The notes beneath the pieces were generated by a model. That model did no database searches. It was not told the origin of the DNA and was given only the letters and a program-made list of their open reading frames with translations. 64,000 bases of DNA from Pyxicephalus adspersus. Lineage: Eukaryota; Chordata; Amphibia; Anura; Pyxicephalidae. A program made the translations under genes and the position numbers. The stretch spans positions 169,512,615 to 169,576,614 of the forward strand of contig NC_092858.1 in the NCBI RefSeq assembly GCF_032062135.1, in the 5' to 3' direction. Of the stretch, positions 21,868-35,400 are shown piece by piece (positions within the stretch are counted from its first letter, which is position 1; each line of letters begins with the position of its first letter).

Positions 21868-24800
21868 GTAAGCGGGTTCTTCTGCGGGATGCTTTCTCCC
21901 AGACTTTCTTAGAAACCTGGGGGATGTGATCGTTTCTAGGAGAAATATGTGGATGTGTTCTGAATATCTGCAAAGCAAATCTGTGCCAGAAAGTGTCTGT
22001 TTACCTGTTGCCCAGCAAAGCTTTATCACTTTTTGCTAGCATAAAAGGCCCCAAATTTGGGCTTTCAGATTACCTTGGTAGACATAAAGATACTCCATTA
22101 GGCAGAGGTATAGCAAATAAGTAGATCTTGGAAGATAACTTACACTTTCATGGTAAAGTACGGAAATACTTTGTCCCCTTTCCTGTACTTAGAAAATGGC
22201 CCTACTTCTCTGGGATTGTTCATTAGGTATAATTACTGGGACCCCCGCTGTCTCCTATTTTCATATTTAAACACTTGAGAGGTGTTGTACTACACATTAG
22301 CTGGCTCAAAAGTTGGTCTGGTTCCTGTGTAACCTGGGTCTACTTTTTTGCTGGTACGCAGAAAAAATTGCCTCTCTTGCATGTTTAACCTCCGTGGCAG
22401 TATGATTAATTTGGTATTTTTAAATGTCAAATCAGTACATTTGATACTTAAGAATACTTCTAATTTTAAATCTTCCCCCCCCCCCCAGTGTCTGCACACA
22501 TGCCACAAGCCATATAGCACCAACATATTATGCAGCGCTGTGCATTAAATAGGGGTTGCAAACGATACTCTTCATGAGTTTCTAACAATAAGAAAATAAC
22601 TTTTTTTTTAAATTGTTAAATTCTTCTGTTAGATTATCTTGAAAAACATTTCAAAATATATGAATCTGTGCACCTGCAGACCAGGAAATTTGGCATTCTT
22701 TTAGAACTAATCATCACCTCTTTTCCTGTTTGCAGATCACATAGGTATGTGGTGTAGGTGTACACACAGGTAGAGGAGTAGCATTGCTCAGATACTAGTG
22801 ACACCAGTGCTTGAAATGACCTGAAAAATTCTATTGTCAGAACTACGGGCAGATCTGGGGAACATTACATTACATAAGTAAATACTAGTATGTGTTAATG
22901 GTAAATGCTGAGCTCTAGTCATTTAATAAATAACACTGTCTAAGGCATATGTGTTGGCATATGTACCCAAATCTGTCTTTGTATCTGTCCCCCTCTCACT
23001 TCCTACACATCAGCACTGAGAGAAGCAATGGTATTTCTAGGAACCTGTCAGGGTTTGCTGCATGCACTTGTGCTGAAATATTTTAGTGGAATTGATGACT
23101 TCCAAGTATGCGGCTGATCCTTCACTGTTCAAGCAGCAAAGCCTGCATCCCCAATAGTGAACTCTTTGTATTTCCCTTCTGATTTGTTATCTTATGCTGT
23201 CTTATCCGACCCACACAAGTTTTCTTAGTGCACCACATAACACCTCCCTTTTGTTACAAAGATGATGAGAGGGCGGTTAATCTGCAGTCCTTATATCTTC
23301 ACCCTTGCACAGGAAGAGTGGTATTTGCAGGATGGAAAAAAAGAGAAACCGTTGAATAAACTAAACTAATGCAACCACCACATCTTAGTATTTGGTAGGT
23401 TGTCTCTGAACACTGTGGACAGGCTTAAAGCAGTAACCTTGCTGCAAAATAAAGGTATACATGTTGAGAACTGAGTGAGTGGCAAATGAAGTTCTGTAGA
23501 TTTGTCCCTGAACCACTTGGCCAGTGAAGCTTTTGGGCAGCCCCTCTTGCTCAGCATTGACATAAGAAAAACTTGAGAATGGTTGCCGATACATGGTCTA
23601 GTAAAGCAAAGAACATTGTGCAATCTACAGCAACCTAAAGCACCAAAAGTGAATTTGGCCACAATGCACCTTTTTTAAACATTATGCACAATCCCTGTAG
23701 AGTGAGAATGTTATTTACTTTGCAGTGGAATACTAGCAGGGTTCTCCCCAGGCCCTTTTAACTGGGTGCACCACCCGGCACTGTTCAGCACCCACCCAGC
23801 TGTTTTTGGTTGTTTACTAAAGAGTTTGCCCACAATACAGGGGCTGCCACCCACCTACAATTTCTTCCCACCTGGCTTAAAAAAATTTCTGGGTTGAGCA
23901 CTGACTAGGAATGTGCACCTGTGCAGTTCTCAAACCTCCAAATTCATCAGAGTTGTGGTCAAAAGCTTCTGTGGCCACAGGTGATAAAAAAAGGTTAAAC
24001 TAGTTTAAATGAAGCATTGTTATAAAGTGCAGTTCTACCCAGAATTTTTTTCATCTTATGATTAGTTAATGTCCTTCCTATTGCAAAGGTTAACTGGTCA
24101 TGTTTTCCCCAGGGGATAATGAATAAGGTGATAACTTATCCCTTGGGTCCTGCAAACGACCCCCTCTTTATGAAAGTCCCCTATGCCTCCTCCACTTGCT
24201 TCCCTACCAATCTTGGCCCTCTGTAGTCATCTCCTACAGACTCTGAGGGCCCTCGGCTAGAGGTGAATCCTTGCAGTAGCGAGGAGAACCCACTGCATGG
24301 ATACTTTTCACTGTCCTCCTGAATTCACTTTTATTACCCAAACATTGATAATTTTCCCTGACGGTGCATGGTTTCCCTAGGTCTACCTGGTTTTACACCT
24401 AGTCTAGGCACGGTACAGATGCTTTGGCGTCTGCGTCCCTCTTGTAGCCGAGCTTTGTGATATCACTGTTTACCCTGAGCAGAACACGCTGTTTTCTCTT
24501 CTTTGTGTACATAGAAACAGGCTTGTGTATTGACCCAACGGCTTCAGGGGATCTCACGTGACCGGGACCGGTGCTGTGCATTGGGTGTATGCCGGACATT
24601 CACTGTAACCGTTCTGCTTTAGAATAAGACTGTGCAAAGGGCAGTCCATGCTGAGCAACTACTTTTCACATTATATCATTCAATGGCACAGAATTCTGAA
24701 AGGATTTTTTTGAATTGTGTTCTTTATTTTTCACGTGGCTTTTTTTTAATCTTCCTCAATAAGTGTCCCAGGTTTTTGACCCAGGTATTTTCTACAAATG

Positions 24801-27800
24801 TAACTGTGCAAGAGGCGGCCCGCACTGTATTTTATTTCCACTGCAGCAAAATAGTGGACTGTTATAGTGTACAATGAGCTGTTTTAGGTATCCGTTTATA
24901 AAACATGGAGTCTGACCATTCCTGGTGGAGAGTCAATCACTGACATTGAAATACATGGACCTGGAATGTTTTGGGGAATGTAAGATTCACAGCAATATAA
25001 ATAGACCCCTAGTGTATGTTAACTCTCTTAGCTTTAAACAGATGCTGGAACAGGCAGGGATGTAATATGTACCATTTTAAAAGCAAGGGAGATACAGATG
25101 TCTCATGAAAATTGATACATGTATACCAAAAATAAAAAGGACAAAAAACTTTTATAATGCCTTAAAAAAAGTCCCCCAATGTTTCAATTAGGTCCAGCAA
25201 TCTGCACAACCAGTTCACCCAGTCCAACTGATTGCAAAAGTAAGTTTTGTATTTTTCAAATCGTGGCCCCAGTATCGATTACTAACAAGGTAACAAAGTC
25301 TTCCACCTTCACAGCCCTTTGGATTTAGATGTAGGACCTAGTTACCCCTTCCTTCGGTCTACACACCCCAAAAACCCTAAACATACACACTGTGCATACA
25401 TGGCAGGGTTAGTAACTTGCTGAATTTCTCTGAGTCAGCAGCAATTTAATACTTTTTCAAAGGAATAAAATATGTGGACATGGATTGCAGAGATGTACTG
25501 ATTTTTTTTAAGCTTTAATGCTCCGGGAATTTACAACGTTCACATTAAAAAAATTACTTTCCTTTACTTGTCTAATGGCCTCAATCCATCCACAAAATCG
25601 AACCTCACGCTGTCTTGGTTTTCTTTCCCTTCTTTCTGTTCAGCGCCTTCATCTTCGTTCTTCTGGGTTCTTCTTTACATCACCCGAAAATGCACTGAAA
25701 ATTTACATTACTGGAAAGCCTACTAACGACACATGGCCGATCTTGGGCATGTGCAAAAGGAGCAGGCTATAAACTCTTGGGTCATGTGACCGAAATTTAC
25801 CAGGAGACCGTGGGCCATGGCAGCAATAACAAAAGGGGAGGGGACCTCCCCAAAAAAGTAAAAACAAAAGTAATAAAATACCATTTTTGTTCTCCCCATT
25901 ATATAAAAGGGATAAGCTACTCTTTTATATAACCTTAAAAATGTGATGATAGGTCCGCTTTAACGTGTCTGATTTGTATTCTTTTCATATTAATTGCTAA
26001 TTTTTGTTATTTATCTGTAATGAAAGGCTTTTTATTTTCAAAGAGCTTTCTTGCTGAATGTAAACCTCCCTTTAAATCTTCACATTGACACTGACATGCC
26101 TCTGTTTGCAGCAAGTATCAAAGTGTACATCAGAGATTAGCTTTCTGTGTATTCATGGATTATGATTTACCAAAAAAAATGAAGCATTTATTTTTAATAC
26201 AGAAACTCATTTGGTTGTTTAAAGTTGTGTATTTGACTCAGCAACTTGTAAAGTCCCTTTTTTTTGTTTTCTTTTGCAGCAGCCCAAAATCCAAGCCAGA
26301 GGTTATGGTCCACCCTCCTACCGTGATGTCTCCATCTGGCAACCCGCAGCTGGATGCAAAATTCTCCAGCCAGGGCAAACAGGCGAGCTCCACCAGCCAG
26401 TCGCAAGCATCTCCTTGTGACCCAAAGAGTGGCAACCATACCCCCAAACCGTTGCAAGGTCCTGGGGGAAGCATGGGACTTAAGAACGGGGCCGGCAATG
26501 GAGCCAAAGGGAAAGGCAAAAGGGAAAGAAGCATCTCTGCGGAATCATTTGACCAGAGAGACCCAGGAACTCCCACTACAGACTCCGAAATTAAAGGTAA
26601 GCCTTTGCTTTCCATGCCAAAAATATGTAAAAGGTAGGTGACGCAGAATCCACAAAATAAGATTTGGGCAGGCAGCTTCCTTCTAGAAAAGGTTCTGCAG
26701 GTGCTTCTTAGGTTCCAAAGATTGTTTATTTCAATAAAAAATATCTGAAAATATTTTTACACAGTATTTATATAGCGCCGGCATATTACGCAGCGCTGCA
26801 AGTCCATAGTCATGTCACTAGCTGTCCCTCAAAGGGGCTCACAATCTAAGGGACACCATAACAAATGTGTAAAAAAATTCATTTCAGCAGGGTCAAAGGT
26901 TGCGCTCCCTAGATTAGGGGCTGGTTAAGAGTGAATCTTGAAGTTGGGATGACACCAGTTGATGTATTTTTAACAAGCATGTTCCTCAGCAGCTGGTTGT
27001 TACAGCTCAGAAATTAAAGGGGCTGCAGGGATAAGGTATTTGAAACAACTGTGAATCCCATAGCTAGGGATAGGCATATAAGGACACCGAGAACCAGTTA
27101 GTCTAATCATTGGCCACCTTAAAAGTAAAAGTGTCTGCGTCTCCTAAAATCATTAGACATGGGTAAAAAATAAAAGGAGAGTTTGTCACCATTTGCAATA
27201 AGATAGATATCACAGCCAGAATGGATAAGGGCAGCCAGAATGGAGGTATCGCAGGCTGAATAACTGGAGATAAGCGGAAAGTTAGTGGAAGATAGCTCCC
27301 TGAAGCAACATGTCCACTCTTCATTGCTGTGAGCTGAAGCACTTGCACTTGGAAAGTACAATGGTGGCTGCAGAGAGTAGTTCCTCCGGTGTGGCATGCA
27401 ACTCTGCCAGTTCCCTGCAAAGATGCACCTTAGGGTAAAGGTCTGCCATATTGTCTGTAGCTGCTGAGTTAGCACCAGATTAAAGCAGAACTAAACTCTT
27501 GTAACCCTGTGCAGTTGCCCTGCAGCAATGACAGGTCCTGTAATTGCTTTACGGCATGGAAGTTGCTATCTTTGCAGCCAGCTTTGGATGCGGCTATCCG
27601 CCTCACCCATTGGATGATATAACCCCTGCGCATGGGCAAGAGTTACATTATCTCCAGCAGCGATTTTCTTAACAACATGGCACATATGCAACAAAAAGCC
27701 ACCAGGAGCCATGGAGTTATTTTTTTGTGTTGCATGTCTTCTGTCAAATAGCACTACCTCTTTTATTAGTTTAAGTCTAAAGTATATGGAAATGTGATCT

Positions 27801-29414
27801 CATTGCTGAAGTTTCCAGTAGATAAATGCAACCAACAAGGTCATACATTGGACCTTATTTATAGGTGCAGCAACACCTCAGAGTTCCTCCAGTACTGTTT
27901 TAACTTTTGTAGACTAAATTCCAAATGGTTGCAGTGGGTTAATGTGTGTAAACCTTGGCATTTGGAGATATAAAAAAAAATATTTGTGGAACAATGCCAA
28001 CTGTGTTTTACTGAGGAGGAAAAAAAGTGGCTTGGTTAGAAAGAACAGGTGGAACTGTAGTGTAGATGTCTAACGTTTCCTGGGGAATTTGAGTGCATGG
28101 GAAATAGTTTATAGACACGCTTGTGGTAACAGTGGGTATGCTGGAACCATATGTTACGTATAGTCTCTTGTTTTTCATTTCAGTATCCTTTCTTTTTTTG
28201 CTCTTTTATGGACTATTTCGGTGTCACGCTGTTATCTTTACAAGTTTGTCCTTATGAAAATGACTTGCAAAGTGCATCAATTGCAGACTACTTAAAAGTG
28301 AAGTAATAGTCATTAAAGCTTAGCTCCAGGCAAGCGGTTAATTACACAGATGAAATGCATATATGTTAGCAGTCTTATTTATATTATTTGTATTTATATT
28401 ATTTGTATTTATATTTGTATTTATTATATGTATGTAATTATTTATATTTGTCTATGCAGTTATTAATATTATTACACCAAATATAGCGCTGAAATAATAC
28501 GAAGCCCTGTACAAAGTCCATAGTCATGTCATAGCTGTCCCTTAAAGGGGCTCACAATCTATTATTCCTTCTTCAGTCATATGTCTTTCATACAGTGTAA
28601 GGTCATATAACCTAACTGCATGTTTTTGGAATGTGGGAGGAAACCCACGCAGACACGAGGAGAACCAGCAAACTCCATGCAGATAGTGTTGTGACTAAGA
28701 TTGAACCTAGGGCCCTAGGGCTGCAAAGGCCTGAGTGCTAACCATTGAGCCACTGTGCTGATATTTACAAATCCGTGCCTTAAAGCACAGCCCTGTCTGT
28801 CAGGGCAATGGACCTTCTGCTTATCCACTGCAATAGTCTTGTCCCTTCCCCATCTGGCAATTGTACAGTAAAAAGTGAAGCATCAGGCAGATGAGCTCAT
28901 TCTTTTACTCTGCCGTACAACTGATTGGTCCTTTGAAGAAAAACAGCTAATGCAGAACTAAACCCAAACATTTGATCAACCAGGTCCTTTATTTAAGTGA
29001 CAGACAATGTCCTTTCTGTAATAAAATAACCTTATCAGGTTTAAACTGCACCCACCTGTCTCCATGCGTCGTGGGCGCCACCATCTTTTTTTCTTCTCTT
29101 CCTGCTTTTGCTATTCAACCATCTTTATTGGTCAAGCATAAATGAACATAGCTACACGGCAGGTCATTCAGGCCTAGCAGCTACAGGGAAAGGAGGTAAA
29201 TTCCAGGTATCCTGGCCTTCTATTATTATTAAACAGGATTTATATAGTGCCAACATATTTCGCAGTGCTGTACATTAAATAGGGGTTTTCAAATGACAGA
29301 GACAATGACACAGGAGAAGAGGACCCTGCCCTGAAGAACTTACAATCTATGCTCAGCTATGCATGTTCAGCTCAGCTTTTTTTTGGCAGTCAGGCAGGTA
29401 AGAATGCTTATTGC

Positions 29415-29453
<39 letters not shown>

Positions 29454-32400
29454 TTATGCTTTCCTTAAAACGGGATGCTCCCTGGCGGGGTTAATGTTTG
29501 TCTGCAGGGTATTCCTACAGTGAGATCATCATGAAACTCTCTAGAAAGGGCTGCACAGGAGACCTGGTTCAGATTTCACACACTCTGCACTGCTTCCTCT
29601 ATGGAAATCCACTGCTTACACTCCTTGCAGCATCTAATTTCACATTGCTAACAAAGGGATTTTACCATAGACCTCTCTAGCTGCAGAAGGCTGAATGTCT
29701 TCAGTAGGAATGTCTGAAGCAATAAAGAAAATTTGGCCGACAATGTGTTTTTAAATTTTTAATTTAGATGCAGATATTGTATTTGATCATGCAAAGATTC
29801 CTGGTATGGCTGACTCTCAAGGCTCTTCCATGTCTTTACTATTCTTGCATCCCTTTCTTACCGTATCTTTTGCACATACTTATTAGCAAGGCAGGTTGCT
29901 TATAGCTAATAGACCCATATTGGCGACTTCATCAAGCCCCAGCGCTGGTAATTTTGGAGCTTTGCTTGGTCTGACGTTTCTCAATGACAGAAAGGTTCGG
30001 AGGCTGCTTCAGAGGTGCACGGGTACATCTAGGTGCTTTTACATATTGAAGAGGCAGTATTGGAAAGCCAAAGCTATGCCGCCTGAGAGGAATCCATGGA
30101 AGTAGATTACAGCAATGAATTTCCAACCAATAAGAATTCCATAAAAGCATAGGTTTCCTCCAGAAGTTGCCAGGAGTTCCTTGAATAGAAAGGTGCCTGT
30201 ATAGTCTTACAACCAACACCACTTGGCAGAACCATCTGCATGCATCCAAGGAACTTGTCATTCTGACCACTGGCAAGCATGGGAGAAAAAAAAAGTTTCT
30301 CATTGGATATAGCTGGGATTCCTAATATCTGAAAACTATTTTAGGAGTTCCTCAGGGCTAAAAAGTTTGAGATAATCTGCTCTAGTCTGTAATGCCATTT
30401 TTATGTGACTAAGATTTTTTGTGTCTTTTGTTTTTTTAATATAAAGAATTTGTGCATTTATATTAACATCACTTTTTTCTATACAATCTACAGACTGCAA
30501 CACTACAGATCCAGTAATGCCCGTGGAATCCCACCCTCCTCATAACATGACCCCTTCCAATACCTCCGTCCCCAGGTCTTCCACTCCTTCCCATGGGTCA
30601 ACAATGCTGGACTCCGCACCTGGAAGGAAAACACCGTCAAAAGTGGTCTACGTATTTTCTACTGAAATGGCCAATAAGTAAGTGGTTCTGTTGATTGGGT
30701 AGGATGCGGATAAGTGAATGGTCGTGTGATGGATGGTACAGGGCCATTGCAGGTTTGCAAAGCCCTGTAGACTTAAATCTATGCCTGTGTCTTTCTGGGA
30801 CAGTAAACATAATATGGTCAAATGGTTGGTGACCGCTTTCCATCACATCAATGTAAACATGTTGTGCATGGGCATTTAAAAGTTGTCCTCTTCTCTCTTC
30901 AGTCTTTTAGCAGTAACAGACTCCCTTGTGCTAGGAAGGGTTTCTGCATAATTTTTGAGGATGCATTTGTACCTAATCAGCAAAATAAGTGTCTGTGAAT
31001 TCCGGTATTCGTGTTTTGCGAGATGACCTGGCTTGCAATTGTTAATTAAATTCATCCGGATGATGTTTACTATGGTTAAGGTTTGGTGTCTGTGAATGCC
31101 ACCTAGGTTCTTTTCCTTATAATCAATCTACCATGTCTCTATGGACCTGGCTTTACACATAAGTGCGCAGTCATTCTGGAACAGAAACGCCTTCTCCAAG
31201 CTGTTCCCAGAAGATTGGAAACACTTCACCATTGTGTAAAATATTTTTCATGCTTTAGCATTCGGGCAGAATTAACGAGAGAGAAAAAAGTGGGAGCAGG
31301 CAGGTTCTTTATTGCAGCTAGACATGCAACAGGCCTCCTGCAGAAAATAACAGGGGCCAGGTAGAACGCATGCAAAGTTTGGCACTGGATGACTACTTAG
31401 ATCAGAAAGATACACAAACTGCAAGATTACATTAAGAGTACACGCCTCTTGTATTTAGACAATATTTGCTTATCCCTGGGGTTCAGGTTTAAGCAGATGG
31501 TTGGGTCTAATCACACAGGTTGTACAGCTGTGTTGTAATGTATTGCAGATACTTAGCGTGTAAGTGCGGGTGTGTTTTTTTTACTTTTATTTTTTAAAAG
31601 TCTCATCCTGCATGCAGAGTAGCTGGACGATCTGTTATTGCATTTGGGAGTGGAAAGGATTGAATATTCGTTTATCATTTGTTGACACACAACATGGTTA
31701 TTTAATAAGCTTTGAGCATAACCTGCTGGAAATAAGGCACCTTCCCTGTCATTATTAGTTCTAGCAGAATAGCCATGTAATAACGGCGAGCTGTGATTTG
31801 TGTAATAAAGTAAGTGATTATTTTCTAGAGGTTATTAGGGGTTTCTTGAGCAATGAGCATTTTGTTCCCCTTTGGTCAGTTTAAGTGACACCAATGATCT
31901 GTAATGTAACGGTGACATTCTTCCCAGTGTCCAGCAACGTAAGAAAAACTATTCCCACTGACCACCAAATTAATATACTGTGAGCTGTGGATAGAGTAAT
32001 TCTAGAAAAAGGTTCCATGAAGACTTGAAAGTTATTTCAGGGGTTCCCTCATGTTCAAAGGTCCAGAAAGTCTGATTTAGTCTCCAGCATGGCTGTGCGA
32101 AACGAAAGCAATGAGACAGATTTCTTTAATAAAGATCAGATTTATTTTTACAATTCCTACCTTTGCTGCTTTAAAGCCATACTGCAACATATTAAAATCT
32201 GCTCATGACCACTTCTTTATTGTTCTCACGTCTTCTCCAATTTGTCTTGGTTAGCAGTCTAGGATTCCAGGTGCAAGAGTCGCAAATAGACATAAAAACT
32301 GATGCATATTTGCTTGATAAAGTCCACATATGTTTGTAATATCTGTGTCCTGTCTATAGCTTGGTCATATGACCATGTTAGAGTTTTTGGGTTGGTCTCT

Positions 32401-35400
32401 AAAAATGAGCACCGTTGTGGAGGAGATCATATAATGTCCCCCAATAACCCAGAAACACCGGGAAAGGACACAGAAGTAAAGTATGGGAATAGGGAGTAAT
32501 CTGTCCATATGAAGTAGTTTCTATGAACCCCTGAAATGTTTGCTGAACTGATCTGTTAAGGTAGGTAAGCAAAATCATATCTATGCCATGATCAACAGAT
32601 GATGAAATTGTTAAAGGGAAAATGTAGAAACAGGCTTCATATTAATGCTTCATGGTGTATAATTGATTTTGCTAAATCTGCTTTAAATATCTCATTCAGC
32701 CAGACTTACCCTACAGTAATTTTTTTTTTTTTTAATAAGACGTTATGCTATGTTCTTTAACAGGTTGTAGTTATTCTTCATATCTTGCAGCCACTGTTAT
32801 ACTTCATAACCTTTCCCAGAGTTGCAGTAATGGTAGTAAATTCCAGAAACTATATATACAATCTCCCATAACACTAATGATTTACTAGCTTGACATGTAA
32901 AATGTCTCTATAGAGGCTGCTGCAGGAAATTTGAGCTGTTTGGTAAAACACACCTGTGTCTGGTTAGAAATGAATGTTATTACTTATTGTAGTGTTTGGG
33001 TTACCGTTATTAAAAGGGAACATGGTTTTTGTGGTAGAGGGGCTCCAAGATGAAGCAATCATAGCTAGTATGCCAGTAGTATGCCATTCTCCCATTCTCA
33101 TAGATATAAAAGACCCGGAATTGGGTGTAATGTACTGTGCTTCTGAACTGGGCTGGTATGGGGACATATGAACAACATTTAGTTATCAAGCACTTTAACC
33201 CTTTGCATATTGCTGGGGGTGACTTGCTTTTTATTTCCCTGGCTTATGGGACATGTCCTTTGCTGTTTGAGACTGAACTCAAGCCTTACTGTTAATCTTG
33301 CATGGGTGTAAATCATCATTTTTTGTACAGTCTTTACCTATGATAATTGCTCCATCAAAACTTACTGATTATATTATTCCTCCGCAGAGCTGCAGAAGCG
33401 GTCATGAAGGGACAGGCTGAATCAATTGTCCTCTTCCACATACAGAGCACCTCAAACAGCAAAGCTGAGCGCACTTCAACTCCTACGGTGGGCTTATTTT
33501 ACATATCACTGTAAACGTTTCTCATGATTTTGTGACAATGGTAATGGCACATATAGGGGATATCTCTCCAACAGGGCCCTGTGGGCTCCTAATTACCTGT
33601 ATTGAGCCTTTACTGCGCTGATAATCTGAACATTGTTGCCACCCTGTCCGATTCCTCCCTTGCTGCATGATCTCAGCACATCCCCTTCTTGCTCCTTTCT
33701 CATTTCTGGCTCCCCTCCCGTACCAGCTGTCTGCTATTTCTACCACTCGATTTCAGCGCAGAAGAGGCACTGGATTGTCTATCACAACAGGAAATCACAA
33801 GAGAAAATGCAAACTGCATGGTTTGCAGTATTACCTGGCATTTTTATGTGATTGTAGTGTTTTTAAAGAGACCGATCACAGTAAATGGTGTATGCGCTGT
33901 GATGACATAAAAGCCCCATTTCAGTCACAATGAATGTACCATATATAACCTGTTAAATATTTCTTTTTCTTAAAAAGCAACCCCTGTCACTCAGGATGTA
34001 TCCTCCAGCAGGCATATCTGCATCTTTACACGCTGTAATGAGTATAGTTCTCTCTGTGCTTCCTGTCCCCTAAGGTGTAAGTGCTGCAGATCTGATAGAC
34101 CTCAGCGTTGGTGTTGTCTCCTCCTTCCTTTCCTCGTGACATTCACAAATCAAAGCCTTGGGGATGTGTGATTTCTGAATGGCCAGGAGGAGAGTGAAAC
34201 AGGCTCAGCCACAGCATTGAGGTCTGTAAGACCTAAAGTGCCAGCATCTAAGTGGCCTGGAAGTATAAACTTTGTGTTTCTGAATTCTTGATCTTCCTTG
34301 GATTATTTGTAGTATGCTGCATTTTGCATAATATTAGTGCCTCTTTGCATAGTCTTCCCATTTTCCACAAATTATTCGGCCAGTAACATTCACCTTTATT
34401 CTGAAAGATTCACAGTTTAGAAATATCAAATGTTGGTAATCTTGTTGCAGTGGACAATGATATTCAAATGTTCAAATTGAGTTCATAGGCTTTTTGTTAT
34501 ACAATCACCTGTTTACAGCTTTTTTTTTTTTTTGCTTTTTTTTGTAGAATACTCCAATCTCTACCAATATTCGGAATGAACCTAAAGCAAATCCACGGGC
34601 ACCTACACCCCAGGAGCAGAACCATTCACAGCCGGCCAAAGTGCAATCCAACCCACCCGGCCCAGCACTGCCTTCCAAGCCTGCAGCTCCTCACTGTTCT
34701 ATCGGACAAGAAGGAGGAGTTGTGGAGAGCAAAATTGCAGCCAGCAGCCCTGCCAACTCTAATGTATTACAGACTGAAGGATGTGGGCAAAGCTCAACCC
34801 CCAACAACCAAGCTGCCAGCCCAGTGTCTCAAGGGAATGTTGCTCCTCCAGTAGAGACTAAAACAGAGACAAAAAGTTCCTCGCAGCAGGTTCCTACTGG
34901 GGAACAACCACCTTTAGGTGACAATCCCGACGGACTTTCCCAAGAACAGTTGGAGCATCGAGAGAGGTCTTTACAAACCCTTAGAGACATCCAAAGGATG
35001 CTTTTTCCTGATGAGAAAGAGTTTGCCATAAAAGACCTTACAGGCCAAGCTGGTGGGCCTCAACAAAACTCTGGAATGCTGGACAATCCTCAGAAAAAAC
35101 TTGAAGGGCCAATACAGGCAATGATGGCTCAATCACAAAATTTAGGCAAAGGCCCAGGGCCTCATCCTGATGGAGGAATGCCATTTGGCCCCCAAGGACA
35201 TAGGGACATGCCTTTTTCACCAGAGGATATGGTACCTCCGCCGATGAATCCTCAGCCTGGTCAAGATCATCTTGATCACATGACCCCTGAGCAGGTGGCT
35301 TGGTTAAAACTGCAGCAGGAGTTCTATGAGGAAAAGCGGCGTAAACAGGAGCAGGCAGTGGTGCAACAGAGGTCTTTGCAGGACATGATGGTACACCAGC

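Larger units (their letters stand above)
26597..30493 (+). other. bcl9: bcl9 intron between coding exons 2 and 3
   Basis: 3.9 kb holding an inverted V-SINE tail (26760-26851), an AGAACTAAACTC-type MITE candidate (27484-27775), an AT-rich tract (28365-28450), an inverted V-SINE (28478-28760), an inverted L2 tail (29221-29350) and an AT microsatellite (29417-29451). No other gene seen. Confidence 0.75.

Noticed and set aside
21553..22029. 158-codon - strand open frame over the bcl9 start exon
   Set aside because: It is antisense to the coding exon and its intron, with low-complexity translation from the purine-rich exon.
23366..23662. 98-codon - strand frame that might be a processed pseudogene
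   Set aside because: I could not match it to any family and saw no poly(A) tail or target duplication.
26155..26279. Upstream continuation of the exon 2 frame into the intron
   Set aside because: A clear acceptor (AG 26278-26279) and homology place the exon start at 26280. The upstream part is intron.
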